32,064 nt of DNA from an uncultured Clostridia bacterium (lineage in GTDB: Bacteria; Bacillota; Clostridia; Christensenellales; Borkfalkiaceae). The stretch lies in assembly GCA_930989535.1 (NCBI GenBank), contig CAKNLK010000025.1, forward strand, positions 1 through 32,064, in the 5' to 3' direction. Within the stretch, counting starts at the first letter, position 1. Each line of letters opens with the position of its first letter. The notes under the pieces are model-generated. The model was not told the DNA's origin, searched no databases, and saw only the letters and a list, made by a program, of their open reading frames with translations. The translations under genes were made by a program, and so were the position numbers. Below are positions 7,147-14,523 of this stretch, piece by piece.

Positions 7147-7345
7147 GGAATTTACCGAAATATTGACCGAATATTTACAATTAAATTCGATGTCCGTTTC
7201 GGAGTTTGCCAGACTTATTGATGTAAAACCCAGCCAGGTAAGCGAATGGAAAAGAGGCAAGGCAAAACCAAGCTACGACACTATGAAGCAAATCTTAAAA
7301 AAGACAAATAAATCGGCAGATTTTTGGTTTGATTTATCCGATTAA
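7145..7345 (+). CDS. Small Xre/Cro-type helix-turn-helix regulator
   Basis: A 66-residue protein that is nearly all HTH domain: SEFARLIDVKPSQVSEWKRGKAKPSYDTMKQI forms the helix-turn-helix, with the recognition helix at SQVSEWKRG. No partner domain is present, so it probably binds DNA as a dimer. The start ATG 7145 has no Shine-Dalgarno, and a TATCAT hexamer ends six bases before it, so the mRNA may be leaderless. It is divergent from the zinc-ribbon gene, with a shared dyad operator between them. A clear terminator follows. A single-domain Xre next to a tiny partner could also suggest a toxin-antitoxin pair, but the partner does not resemble a known toxin. Confidence 0.85.
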   Translation: MEFTEILTEYLQLNSMSVSEFARLIDVKPSQVSEWKRGKAKPSYDTMKQILKKTNKSADFWFDLSD

Positions 7346-7378
7346 AGCGGCACGCAATGTAATGCGCGCCGCTTTTTT
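7344..7378 (+). terminator. Xre gene terminator
   Basis: AAGCGGC (7345-7351) pairs with GCCGCTT (7368-7374), with an inner CGC/GCG extension, followed by TTTTTT. It overlaps the Xre stop codon. Confidence 0.85.
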
Positions 7379-7399
7379 CGATAAAATTTTTGCATTCGG

Positions 7400-7442
7400 T
7401 TGTCATTTTTGTCACGGTATTATATAATATTTTATGACAAAA
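7400..7442 (+). promoter_or_regulatory. SDR-ferredoxin operon promoter with TGTCA motifs
   Basis: TTGTCA (7400-7405) and TATAAT (7423-7428) are 17 bp apart, a near-consensus promoter. TTGTCA recurs at 7409-7414, and an inverted copy TGACAA lies at 7435-7440, so TTTTGTCA / TGACAAAA frame the -10 box. This may be an operator. Confidence 0.8.
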
Positions 7443-7513
7443 CAACCCGCAAGAAAAGCCGCGCGCCCCGCGGAGTGTTCCTGCGGCTCGGTAAAAACAG
7501 GCGAGGAAGAAAA

Positions 7514-8521
7514 ATGAACAAGAATTTAACGTATATCGTTACGGGATGTACGGGGTACGTCGGCAATGTTTTGACACATAAACTGCTCGAGGAGGGCTGC
7601 CGCACCGTCGGATTTGCGCGCAGCCCCAAAAAGGCGGAACAGGTTTTCCCCGACAAAAAGCCCGCCTTCATATTCGGAGACATCGCAAACGCGGACGACG
7701 TAGAAAAACTGTTCGAAGGAGAGGGGCCGTTCGTCGTTATCCACACGGTTGCGAAGGTGAGCATCGGCGAGAGCTCGCAAAAGGAACTGTACGGCGTGAC
7801 AGTGCGCGGCACGCAAAACGTGGTGAACAGCTGCATAAAACACGGCGCAAAACTTTTGCATATTTCCTCCACCGAAGCGATACCGCGCGGGCTGAAGCTG
7901 AAGGAAGACTTGAGCAACTACGCCCCCGATCCCGCAAAATCGAGGAAGGGTTACGCGCGCACAAAGAGCGAGGCGGACGCGCTCGTGCTGCGGGCGGTGC
8001 GCGAGCAGAATTTGGACGCAAGCCTGCTCCTATTTGCGAGCGTGCTCGGGCCGGGCGACACGAGCAACGGCCATATGTCGCAGATGCTGATCGATTTTAT
8101 CGAGGGGCGGCTGCCTGCTTCGGTGCGGGCCGGGTACAACGACTTCGACATCCGCGACGTGGCAGACGTGCTGCCCGCAATCGTCGAGCACGCGAAAAAG
8201 GGAGAGAGCTACATATTCGCACACGAACCGGACTCCGTCGACGACGTTCTGAAAATCGCCGCGGATATGACGGGACGGAAAAAGCCGCCCGCACTGCCCC
8301 TTTGGTCGGCATACCTGGGAATTCCTTTTTTGTGGTTCGCCGCCAAAATACGCCGAAAGCGCCCGCTGTACACGGCGGCGGCACTCGCTTCCCTGCGCGA
8401 AGACGCGGATTTCCCCATCGCGAAAACGCAGCAAGAATTCGGCTATCGGCCGCGGCCGCTGGAGGAAACGGTGCGGGCGCACATTCAGTATCTCATTGAC
8501 AAAGGGCTGATCAGGCTATGA
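7514..8521 (+). CDS. NAD(P)-dependent extended SDR (epimerase/dehydratase family)
   Basis: A 335-residue Rossmann-fold protein. TGCTGYVG at the N-terminus is the nucleotide-binding glycine motif, and GYARTK supplies the catalytic Tyr-x3-Lys of extended short-chain dehydrogenases. HISSTEA precedes it and supplies the catalytic Ser/Thr. Substrate is uncertain; relatives act on nucleotide sugars, sterols or dihydroflavonol-like ketones. The open frame extends to 7400, but the start at ATG 7514 has GAGGAAG upstream and leaves the promoter free. The stop overlaps the next start as ATGA, so it is translationally coupled to the EFR1 ferredoxin, suggesting a shared redox pathway. The 5' end is preceded by a near-consensus promoter. 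Confidence 0.9.
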   Translation: MNKNLTYIVTGCTGYVGNVLTHKLLEEGCRTVGFARSPKKAEQVFPDKKPAFIFGDIANADDVEKLFEGEGPFVVIHTVAKVSIGESSQKELYGVTVRGTQNVVNSCIKHGAKLLHISSTEAIPRGLKLKEDLSNYAPDPAKSRKGYARTKSEADALVLRAVREQNLDASLLLFASVLGPGDTSNGHMSQMLIDFIEGRLPASVRAGYNDFDIRDVADVLPAIVEHAKKGESYIFAHEPDSVDDVLKIAADMTGRKKPPALPLWSAYLGIPFLWFAAKIRRKRPLYTAAALASLREDADFPIAKTQQEFGYRPRPLEETVRAHIQYLIDKGLIRL

Positions 8522-9411
8522 AATTTTTACTCATCTATTATACGGGAACCTTTAACACCCGCTTTTTGACGGAGAGGCTGGAAGAGGCGCTGCGCGCGCA
8601 CGGGCACGAAACGAATCGCGTGGAAATACGCAGAAACACGCCGCCCGCCGAAACGAACGGATACGATTTTATCGGATTCGGATACCCCATTTACGGGTTC
8701 AACTCGCCCCTGCCCTTCAACCGATACGTGCAAAAGCTGAAATTTCCGCCCGGGCAAAAATTTTTTATCTACAAAAACAGCGGCGAAACGTTTGCCATGA
8801 ATAACGCCTCCAGCCGCATTCTGCTGCGCCGCATGAAGCGGCGGAAAGCGGTTTTCGCGGGGGAATACCACTTCGTAATGCCGTACAACATACACTTCGC
8901 TTACGAGAGGAATTTTGTGCGCGAAATCCTGCAAAAAAACGAAAAACTGCTTGAAATTCTCGTACACGGCCTCGAAAACGGGAACGCGCCGCGCATCAAG
9001 AGCAACCCCGTATACAACATTGCGTCGGCAGCGGTTTCGGTGCAGAAGGCCGGCGGAGCGTTCAATTCCTTTTTTTACCGCGTCGATCCGGAAAAGTGCA
9101 CCCGCTGCGGGCTTTGCGCGAAGAACTGCCCCGAAGACAATATCCGCCTCGAGAACGGCAAGGTGCGGTTCGGGCATCGGTGCGATATGTGTATGCGCTG
9201 TTCTTTTTTCTGCCCGGCAAACGCCATTAAAATCGGATTGCTGGAGGGTTGGAAGGTAAACGGCGATTATCGGCTCGGCGAAATTTTGCGCGAAGGCCCG
9301 CCGCCGCAACCGTACATCACCGAGCATAGCCGCGGTTTTTACAGCTGCTTTATACGGCATTTTGCAAAAATCGACGCCGACTACGAAAAGCTGTTCGGCG
9401 AAAAAAACTGA
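8518..9411 (+). CDS. EFR1-type ferredoxin (flavodoxin plus two 4Fe-4S clusters)
   Basis: A 297-residue electron carrier. Residues 1-160 form a flavodoxin-like domain (IYYTGTFNTRFL is the phosphate-binding start; FIGFGYPIYGFN follows). Residues 190-245 hold two 4Fe-4S motifs, CTRCGLCAKNCPE and CDMCMRCSFFCPA, each with spacing C-x2-C-x2-C-x3-CP. This fused layout is the EFR1 family, common in Clostridia and usually of unknown partner. It probably passes electrons between a flavin and clusters in the cytoplasm. The start overlaps the SDR stop (ATGA), which argues that the SDR, or a product of its reaction, uses these electrons. A terminator lies 9 bp after the stop. Confidence 0.92.
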   Translation: MKFLLIYYTGTFNTRFLTERLEEALRAHGHETNRVEIRRNTPPAETNGYDFIGFGYPIYGFNSPLPFNRYVQKLKFPPGQKFFIYKNSGETFAMNNASSRILLRRMKRRKAVFAGEYHFVMPYNIHFAYERNFVREILQKNEKLLEILVHGLENGNAPRIKSNPVYNIASAAVSVQKAGGAFNSFFYRVDPEKCTRCGLCAKNCPEDNIRLENGKVRFGHRCDMCMRCSFFCPANAIKIGLLEGWKVNGDYRLGEILREGPPPQPYITEHSRGFYSCFIRHFAKIDADYEKLFGEKN

Positions 9412-9419
9412 ATTTAGCC

Positions 9420-9448
9420 AAAGCGCACCCTTGCGGGTGCGCTTTTCG
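9420..9448 (+). terminator. EFR1 terminator
   Basis: An 11-bp perfect stem AAAGCGCACCC / GGGTGCGCTTT (9420-9430 / 9435-9445) with a TTGC loop and trailing T's. Confidence 0.9.
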
Positions 9449-9450
9449 TT

Positions 9451-9582
9451 GGGAGCTTCCTCAAACTCACGAAATTTTGTTTTGTAATCGCCATAGGCGA
9501 TTGCGGTGCGCTCGTTTTCGCCATTGCAAGCAAGTGAAAGCCTCGTGCACCTTCAGCTTAAAACAAATTGTGAGAACTCCCC
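9451..9582. repeat. Large imperfect inverted element after glmS
   Basis: Fills the convergent gap between the EFR1 terminator and the glmS stop. GGGAG (9451-9455) pairs with CTCCC (9577-9581). CTCAC plus AATTTTGTTTT (9466-9483) pairs with AAAACAAATT plus GTGAG (9560-9574) with small bulges. Inside are a local ATCGCC-ATA-GGCGAT hairpin and a GGTGC/GCACC arm. The whole folds as a branched stem of about 130 nt. It could end glmS transcription or be a small RNA or repeat. The inner text around ATTGCG and CTCGTTTTCGCC loosely recalls the 1751-1949 stretch. Confidence 0.6.
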
Positions 9583-11367
9583 TTACTCTACCGTCACCGA
9601 CTTCGCCAAATTCCGCGGCTTGTCGGGGTTATACCCCCGCTCCAGGCACATGCGGCAGGCGAAATATTGCAGGGGGATGACCGCGACGACGGGCATCAAC
9701 CGCTCGCACACGTCGGGCAGGCGGCACTTGCACGCCGCACAGCTTTCCGCCAATACCTCCGCCGACTGCGACAGCAAGATTGTGAACGCGCCGCGCGACT
9801 TGACTTCCTGCAATGCGTTTTCCGTTTTCTGCGTCAGGCGCGACAGGGTGGAGACCGCCAGCACGGGGAACCCCTCCTCCACCAGGGCGAGCGTGCCGTG
9901 CTTTAACTCGCCCGCCGCGTACCCCTCCGCAAAGATATAGGCGATTTCCTTGACCTTGAGCGCGCCCTCCATGGCGGTGACGACGTCGGCATCCCGCCCC
10001 AAAAAGTACATGCTCCGCTTGTCGGTGAGCGCCTCGGCGAGCGAGCGCATGGTAGGGAAGCAGTCAAAGGCGGCGCGCGCCGCCCCGGGCAATTCGAACA
10101 GCGACGAAAACCACGGCGGCATGCGCGTGAACTTATAAAAATGCATCTGCGCGGCGATATAGTACAGGCACAAAAGCTGACAGTTGTAGCTCTTCGTTGC
10201 GGCGACGGCGATTTCCGGCCCCGCGCGCATGGCGACGGTGAAGTGCGCCAATGACGCGAGCGATGACTGCGCGACGTTCGTGACCGCGAGCACATACGCG
10301 CCCCGCCCCTTGGCGAGCCGCGCCGCCTCCAGCGTATCCGCCGTTTCGCCGCTCTGGCTGACGGCAACAACCAAATCTCCCTCCCCTACGAGCGGCGCGC
10401 GGTAGCGAAATTCCGAAGACGTGTGGCATAAAACAGGGATACCGCAGTCGCTCTCCGCCGCGTCCTTGAAGGCGAGGGCGGCATGGTACGCCGTGCCGCA
10501 GGCGACGGCGAATGCCCTTTTTGCGCCCCGCAATACCCGCGCGCACCGGGCAAAATCCGTCTTTTTCAGCCCCGCGAGGGTGTCGGCGAGGGCGCGCGGG
10601 ATCTCGGCGATTTCACGCTCCATATAGCTGCCGCGCCCCTTCTCCTGTGCGCGGCTTTCGGGCGGAACGCGGGAAAAGGTTTTGGGAATCTCCCTGCCCG
10701 CGGCGTCCAGAAAGTGGATTTCGCCGCCGCAGATGCGGATGAATTCGCCGTCCGCCGCCGTGCAGATGTACTCCGCCTCGCCGCAGAGGGTGGGAATGTC
10801 GCTGCAGACGTACAGCGCGCCGCCGCCCGCGCCCGCCACGAGTGGGCTCTTATACCTTGCGCAGACGATTTCGCCGGGGAAATCTTCGCACAGCACCGCG
10901 ATTGCATACGAGCCCGAAAGCCGCGCACATGCCGACGAAACGGCGGCGAAAAAGTCGCCCGCATATGCCCGCGCGATGAGCTTGACGATGACCTCGCTGT
11001 CCGTTTCCGACGAAAACACCTCGCCCGCGGCGGCAAGCTCCGCCTTCAATCTGGAATAATTTTCGACGATGCCGTTGTGCACGAGCGCGAACTTGCCCGC
11101 GACGTGCGGGTGGGCGTTTGCGTCGGAGGGGGCGCCGTGCGTCGCCCAGCGGGTGTGGCCGATGCCCGTTTCCCCCGCCATGGGCGCGCCCGCGAGCCCC
11201 TCCGCGCCGCCCTTTTTTTTGCGCACGGAAATTTTGCCGCCGCCCTCCCCTTCCGCGAGCATGGCGATGCCCGCCGAGTCGTAGCCGCGGTACTCCAGCT
11301 TTCTGAGCGCCGAAAACAGCTTTTCATAGCAATTATTTTGCGAAAAACAGCCGATGATGCCGCACAT
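9583..11367 (-). CDS. glmS: Glutamine-fructose-6-phosphate aminotransferase (isomerizing)
   Basis: Makes glucosamine-6-phosphate from fructose-6-phosphate and glutamine, the first step to UDP-GlcNAc for cell wall synthesis. It has 594 residues. The N-terminal nucleophile Cys follows Met (MCGIIGCFS), and RWATHG and HNGIVENY complete the glutaminase site. Two SIS domains follow: CGTAYHAA and SQSGETADT mark the first, and LGRDADVVTAMEGALKVKEI with EGYAAGELKHG marks the second; the C-terminus PRNLAKSVTVE is canonical. The true start is ATG 11367, since Cys must be residue 2; GGAGG lies 6 nt upstream. One base separates it from the glmM stop. No glmS ribozyme was seen, so control is probably at operon level. 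Confidence 0.97.
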   Translation of the reverse strand: MCGIIGCFSQNNCYEKLFSALRKLEYRGYDSAGIAMLAEGEGGGKISVRKKKGGAEGLAGAPMAGETGIGHTRWATHGAPSDANAHPHVAGKFALVHNGIVENYSRLKAELAAAGEVFSSETDSEVIVKLIARAYAGDFFAAVSSACARLSGSYAIAVLCEDFPGEIVCARYKSPLVAGAGGGALYVCSDIPTLCGEAEYICTAADGEFIRICGGEIHFLDAAGREIPKTFSRVPPESRAQEKGRGSYMEREIAEIPRALADTLAGLKKTDFARCARVLRGAKRAFAVACGTAYHAALAFKDAAESDCGIPVLCHTSSEFRYRAPLVGEGDLVVAVSQSGETADTLEAARLAKGRGAYVLAVTNVAQSSLASLAHFTVAMRAGPEIAVAATKSYNCQLLCLYYIAAQMHFYKFTRMPPWFSSLFELPGAARAAFDCFPTMRSLAEALTDKRSMYFLGRDADVVTAMEGALKVKEIAYIFAEGYAAGELKHGTLALVEEGFPVLAVSTLSRLTQKTENALQEVKSRGAFTILLSQSAEVLAESCAACKCRLPDVCERLMPVVAVIPLQYFACRMCLERGYNPDKPRNLAKSVTVE

Positions 11368-11368
11368 A

Positions 11369-12664
11369 TCATTCCTCCGATTTGGCGATTGCCCGCCGCA
11401 CCAGTTCCGCCGCCTCGCGCGCGGCGCGCATGCTCTCCGCCTCGGCGAAAATGCGCACGACGGGCTCCGTGCCCGAGGCGCGCACAACCACCCGCTCGGC
11501 GAGCTTTTCCGCCTCGCCCGACGCCGCCTGCACCCCCTCGTTGCCGAGAACGCGCACCTTGTCCTTGACCTTTACGCTGACGTTGTACTGCGGCAAAAGG
11601 CGCATTTTTGCGAGAACGGACAGCTTTTTTCGGGACACGAGCTCGGCGAGCTTGACGGATGAAAGGATTCCGTCGCCCGTGGTGGAATAGCCGGCTAGGA
11701 TGATGTGCCCCGACTGTTCCCCGCCCACCGCGGCGCCGCTCCTGCGCATGTGCGCGGCGACGTATTTATCCCCCACGTCGGTGCGGTGAAGGGTTATCCC
11801 GTGCGCCGCAAGCTCGCATTCCGCGCCCGTGTTGGTGTGCGCCGTGCCCACCGCGAGGTTATGCGGAAGCCTGCCGCGCGATTTCAATTCCTTGGCGAAG
11901 ATGCACAGAATTTTATCCCCGTCGACAAGTTCCCCGTTCTCGTCGGCGGCAATGAGGCGGTCGGCGTCGCCGTCGTAGCAAAAGCCCGCGTCCGCGCCCG
12001 CTTCGCGCACGGCGCGGCAAATTCTTTCGGGATGGAGGGCGCCGCACCTTTCGTTGACGTCCTTCCCGCTCCGGCCGCAGTGCAGGGCGATGACCTCCGC
12101 GCCCAAACGGCGGAACACGCGCGGCGCGAACGCGCCCGCCGCGCCGTTGGCGCAGTCCAACACAAACTTTTTGCCCGCGAGGGGCGCTTCGGCGCAGGAC
12201 AGGAGGAAATCGGCGTAGTCCGCCCGCCGCGCGAGGGGGCGGCAGCGGCCGCAGGCTAGGGGCGGGGCGAAGGCGTATTCGTCGAAGCACCGCTCGGCGC
12301 GCTCCTCCTGCCTTTCGGAGAGTTTACAGCCGTCCGCGCCGAACACCTTCAGCCCGTTGAACTCGGGCGGGTTGTGCGACGCGCTGACGACGGCGCCGAA
12401 ATCCGCCCCTTCCTTGCGCACGAAATAGGCGACGGCGGCCGTGGGCAGAACGCCGCCGTCCAGCACCTCCCCGCCGCCCGCCGCGACGCCCGCCGCCAAA
12501 GACAGCGCGAGCATATCCGACGACACGCGGGTATCCCGCCCCAGCACCACGAGCGGGCGGGGCTTTAAGCGGCAGAGTGCGTTGCCGAGGGAAAAGGCGG
12601 TGCGCGCCGTGAGTTCCGAGCCCGCCACGCCGCGGATGCCGTCCGTACCGAAGTGCGCGCTCAT
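11369..12664 (-). CDS. glmM: Phosphoglucosamine mutase
   Basis: Converts glucosamine-6-phosphate to glucosamine-1-phosphate. The 431-residue protein has all four family signatures: the phosphorylated active-site Ser in VVSASHNPPEFNGLKV, the metal loop CYDGDADR, the sugar-binding loop GGEQSGH, and the C-terminal phosphate site RASGTEPVVRIF. The N-terminus FGTDGIRGVAG is typical of GlmM. Its start overlaps the stop of the acetyltransferase gene by four bases (ATGA), and glmS begins one base after its own stop, so the three genes are translated as a unit. This places it between GlmS and GlmU steps of the same pathway, supporting GlmM over a generic phosphomannomutase. Confidence 0.95.
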   Translation of the reverse strand: MSAHFGTDGIRGVAGSELTARTAFSLGNALCRLKPRPLVVLGRDTRVSSDMLALSLAAGVAAGGGEVLDGGVLPTAAVAYFVRKEGADFGAVVSASHNPPEFNGLKVFGADGCKLSERQEERAERCFDEYAFAPPLACGRCRPLARRADYADFLLSCAEAPLAGKKFVLDCANGAAGAFAPRVFRRLGAEVIALHCGRSGKDVNERCGALHPERICRAVREAGADAGFCYDGDADRLIAADENGELVDGDKILCIFAKELKSRGRLPHNLAVGTAHTNTGAECELAAHGITLHRTDVGDKYVAAHMRRSGAAVGGEQSGHIILAGYSTTGDGILSSVKLAELVSRKKLSVLAKMRLLPQYNVSVKVKDKVRVLGNEGVQAASGEAEKLAERVVVRASGTEPVVRIFAEAESMRAAREAAELVRRAIAKSEE

Positions 12665-13290
12665 CGCTTATTCCTCCCGACGTATTTGGCGGCGAGCTTT
12701 TCGTTCAGGCCCTGCCGCGCCCTGCCGATGACGAAGGAGCGGGCGGGCACGTCCTCAGTGACGGTGGTGCCCGCAGCCACGTAGCTGCCCTCGCCCACGG
12801 TGAGCGGGGCCACGAGGTTGGCGTTGCTGCCGATAAAGCAATGATTTTCCACGCGCGTGCGGCTCTTTTTTTCGCCGTCGTAGTTGCAAAACACGACCCC
12901 GCAGCCGATGTTGCAGTTTTCGCCGATCTCCGCGTCGCCCACGTACGCGAGATGGCTGATTTTCGTGTTTTTGCCGACGACGCAGTTTTTCAGCTCCACA
13001 AAGTCGCCGATGCGGCAGTTTTCGCCCACCACGGCGCCCTGCCGAAGGTTGGCGAACGGGCCGACCTGCGCGCCCTCCCCCACGTGCGCGCCGCGCAGGA
13101 CGCTCGCCGTGACCTGCGCCCCCGCGCCTATGTACGAATTTTCGACGATGTTGTTGGGGTACAGCACCGCGCCTTCGCCGACGACGCTGCCCGCCCCGAT
13201 GCAGTTGTTGGGATAGATTGTCGCGCCCTCGCCGATGCTCGCGCCCGCATCGATTATGACCGTTTCGGGAGAAATTACCTTGTAGCCCAC
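12661..13290 (-). CDS. GlmU-like acetyltransferase domain protein (no uridylyltransferase)
   Basis: A 209-residue left-handed beta-helix protein made of hexapeptide repeats (IGEGATIYPNNCIGAGSVVG and onward). It matches the C-terminal half of GlmU: GPFANLRQGA, the catalytic His in SHLAYVGDAEIG, GCGVVFCNYDG, and the FIGSNANLVAPLTVG block. It should acetylate glucosamine-1-phosphate with acetyl-CoA. The N-terminal nucleotidyltransferase half of normal GlmU is absent; no remnant lies upstream, so UDP transfer must be encoded elsewhere. The start is GTG 13290, six bases after AAGGAGG, chosen over the longer open frame, whose extra residues show no repeats. A promoter lies 30 bp further upstream. 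First gene of the amino-sugar operon. Confidence 0.88.
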   Translation of the reverse strand: MGYKVISPETVIIDAGASIGEGATIYPNNCIGAGSVVGEGAVLYPNNIVENSYIGAGAQVTASVLRGAHVGEGAQVGPFANLRQGAVVGENCRIGDFVELKNCVVGKNTKISHLAYVGDAEIGENCNIGCGVVFCNYDGEKKSRTRVENHCFIGSNANLVAPLTVGEGSYVAAGTTVTEDVPARSFVIGRARQGLNEKLAAKYVGRNKR

Positions 13291-13322
13291 CCTGCGCCTC
13301 CTTGCAAAAGAAAATTCAGTAC

Positions 13323-13352
13323 ATACTATGCGGCGGGCGGAAAAAATGTCTA
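13323..13352 (-). promoter_or_regulatory. Amino-sugar operon promoter
   Basis: On the minus strand TAGACA (13347-13352) and TAGTAT (13323-13328) are separated by 18 bp, placing the start of transcription about 20-25 nt before the GTG start codon. The leader is too short for a glmS ribozyme. Confidence 0.6.
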
Positions 13353-13442
13353 TCCGCGGGAAACGCTGTGTGAGACTCTCTTGCAATGACGGCGCTCCAT
13401 TCTTTTCTCCCATTGTTCGCTATCCGCAAACCAAACAGCATA

Positions 13443-13474
13443 AAGTGCCCGAAAGCAACAGCTTTCGGGCACTT
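13443..13474 (-). terminator. Hairpin ending the sugar-use operon
   Basis: A 14-bp perfect stem AAGTGCCCGAAAGC / GCTTTCGGGCACTT (13443-13456 / 13461-13474), 40 bp past the ribokinase stop. The T-tail is short on the minus strand. Confidence 0.75.
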
Positions 13475-13512
13475 CGGCCTTCCGTTACAAGCGGCTTATT
13501 TATATCTTTTTC

Positions 13513-14403
13513 TCAGCCAAATCGTTCGAGCACTTCCTCTTTGCACGGAATCGACTGCATGGCTCCGTTCTTCGTAACTGCCAGCGACGCGGCCTTGAGC
13601 GCATATTGAATGGATTCTTCCATGGAACAGCCGTTCCCCAACATGGAAGCAACGGCGCCGCAGAACGTATCCCCCGCCGCCGTCGTATCCACCGCCTTTA
13701 CCCGCGGGCACGGATACGATACGGCTTCCCTGCCGCGATAATAAATACATCCCTTGTCTCCCGTAGTAACGATTACGCTGTCTACGGTTTTGGCAAGGCT
13801 GCCCGCCGCGGCGTTTACGTCCGCTTCGTCGCAAATAAATTGCGCTTCCGTCTCATTGGGAATGATGATATCCGTATACGCCAGCATTTCCCTGCGAAAA
13901 TTTTGCGCGGGGGCGGGGTTCAGAATCGTCAGCATTCCCTTCTCTTTTGCCCGCTTCAGCGAAAAGAGCACGACCTCGGGCGCAATTTCCAATTGCACGA
14001 GGAAGATATCCCCTTCCCGCGCACGGCCTAAAAATTCCTCCGCTATGCCTTTATCCAGGCGGCCGTTGGCGCCCATATAGAGAATGATACTGTTGTTTCC
14101 GTTTACAACGGTTATCTGCGCAAGGCCGCTGGCCGTTCCCTCGATAATCTTCATGCAGCCGGTGTCAACGGCATACCCCTGCAGTGTTTGAATAAGGCGC
14201 GCGCCGAAAACATCGTCTCCCACACAGGCGCAAAACTTCAGATTGCCGCCGCTCTTCTGCACCGCCACCGCCTGGTTTGCGCCCTTTCCGCCGGCATTGA
14301 GAAAGAAATCGGTGCCGCTGATCGTTTCGCCGTCTTTCGGTTTTCGCTCCGCCTTCATGACCATATCCATATTGATGCTGCCTAATACAAAAATCTTTTT
14401 CAT
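13513..14403 (-). CDS. rbsK: Ribokinase (PfkB family)
   Basis: Phosphorylates ribose to ribose-5-phosphate with ATP. The 296-residue protein starts [16 protein letters not shown] and carries the sugar-binding [10 protein letters not shown] motif and the anion-hole/catalytic motif [12 protein letters not shown], whose Asp is the base. The DTTAAGDTF form is specific to ribokinase, more than to fructokinase or adenosine kinase. The ATG at 14403 follows AAAGGA at a long 13-nt spacing; a TTG at 14415 is less likely. It is the last gene of the sugar-use operon, 120 bp after the preceding gene with two GC hairpins in the gap. A nucleoside-hydrolase-family gene in the same operon could supply its ribose. 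Sugar specificity could still be another pentose. Confidence 0.9.
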   Translation of the reverse strand: MKKIFVLGSINMDMVMKAERKPKDGETISGTDFFLNAGGKGANQAVAVQKSGGNLKFCACVGDDVFGARLIQTLQGYAVDTGCMKIIEGTASGLAQITVVNGNNSIILYMGANGRLDKGIAEEFLGRAREGDIFLVQLEIAPEVVLFSLKRAKEKGMLTILNPAPAQNFRREMLAYTDIIIPNETEAQFICDEADVNAAAGSLAKTVDSVIVTTGDKGCIYYRGREAVSYPCPRVKAVDTTAAGDTFCGAVASMLGNGCSMEESIQYALKAASLAVTKNGAMQSIPCKEEVLERFG

Positions 14404-14444
14404 ATATCCGTTCAAATCCTTTATTCGTTTTTCGATAGAAGTAA

Positions 14445-14494
14445 CCGCGGGCCCTATCGCGGGCCCGCGGCTCCACGTGCCGCCGCAGGCGGCA
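14445..14494. repeat. Two back-to-back GC hairpins between operon genes
   Basis: CCGCGGGCCC (14445-14454) pairs with GGGCCCGCGG (14461-14470), and TGCCGCC (14478-14484) pairs with GGCGGCA (14488-14494). Neither has a T-run. They probably protect the upstream mRNA or reduce read-through into ribokinase. Confidence 0.75.
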
Positions 14495-14523
14495 CAATTC
14501 GGTTCAATTTGCTTCCCGAACGC

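Noticed and set aside
6844..7345. Firm toxin-antitoxin call for the Xre / zinc-ribbon pair
   Set aside because: The genes are divergent, not in one operon, and the zinc-ribbon protein matches no known toxin.
9451..9582. 6S RNA
   Set aside because: The overall shape is similar (long stem, central opening), but the length is short and I see no conserved 6S promoter-like bubble; kept only as an unnamed structure.
13291..13440. glmS ribozyme in front of the amino-sugar operon
   Set aside because: The leader from the predicted promoter is only about 20-25 nt, and glmS is the third gene with no gap before it.
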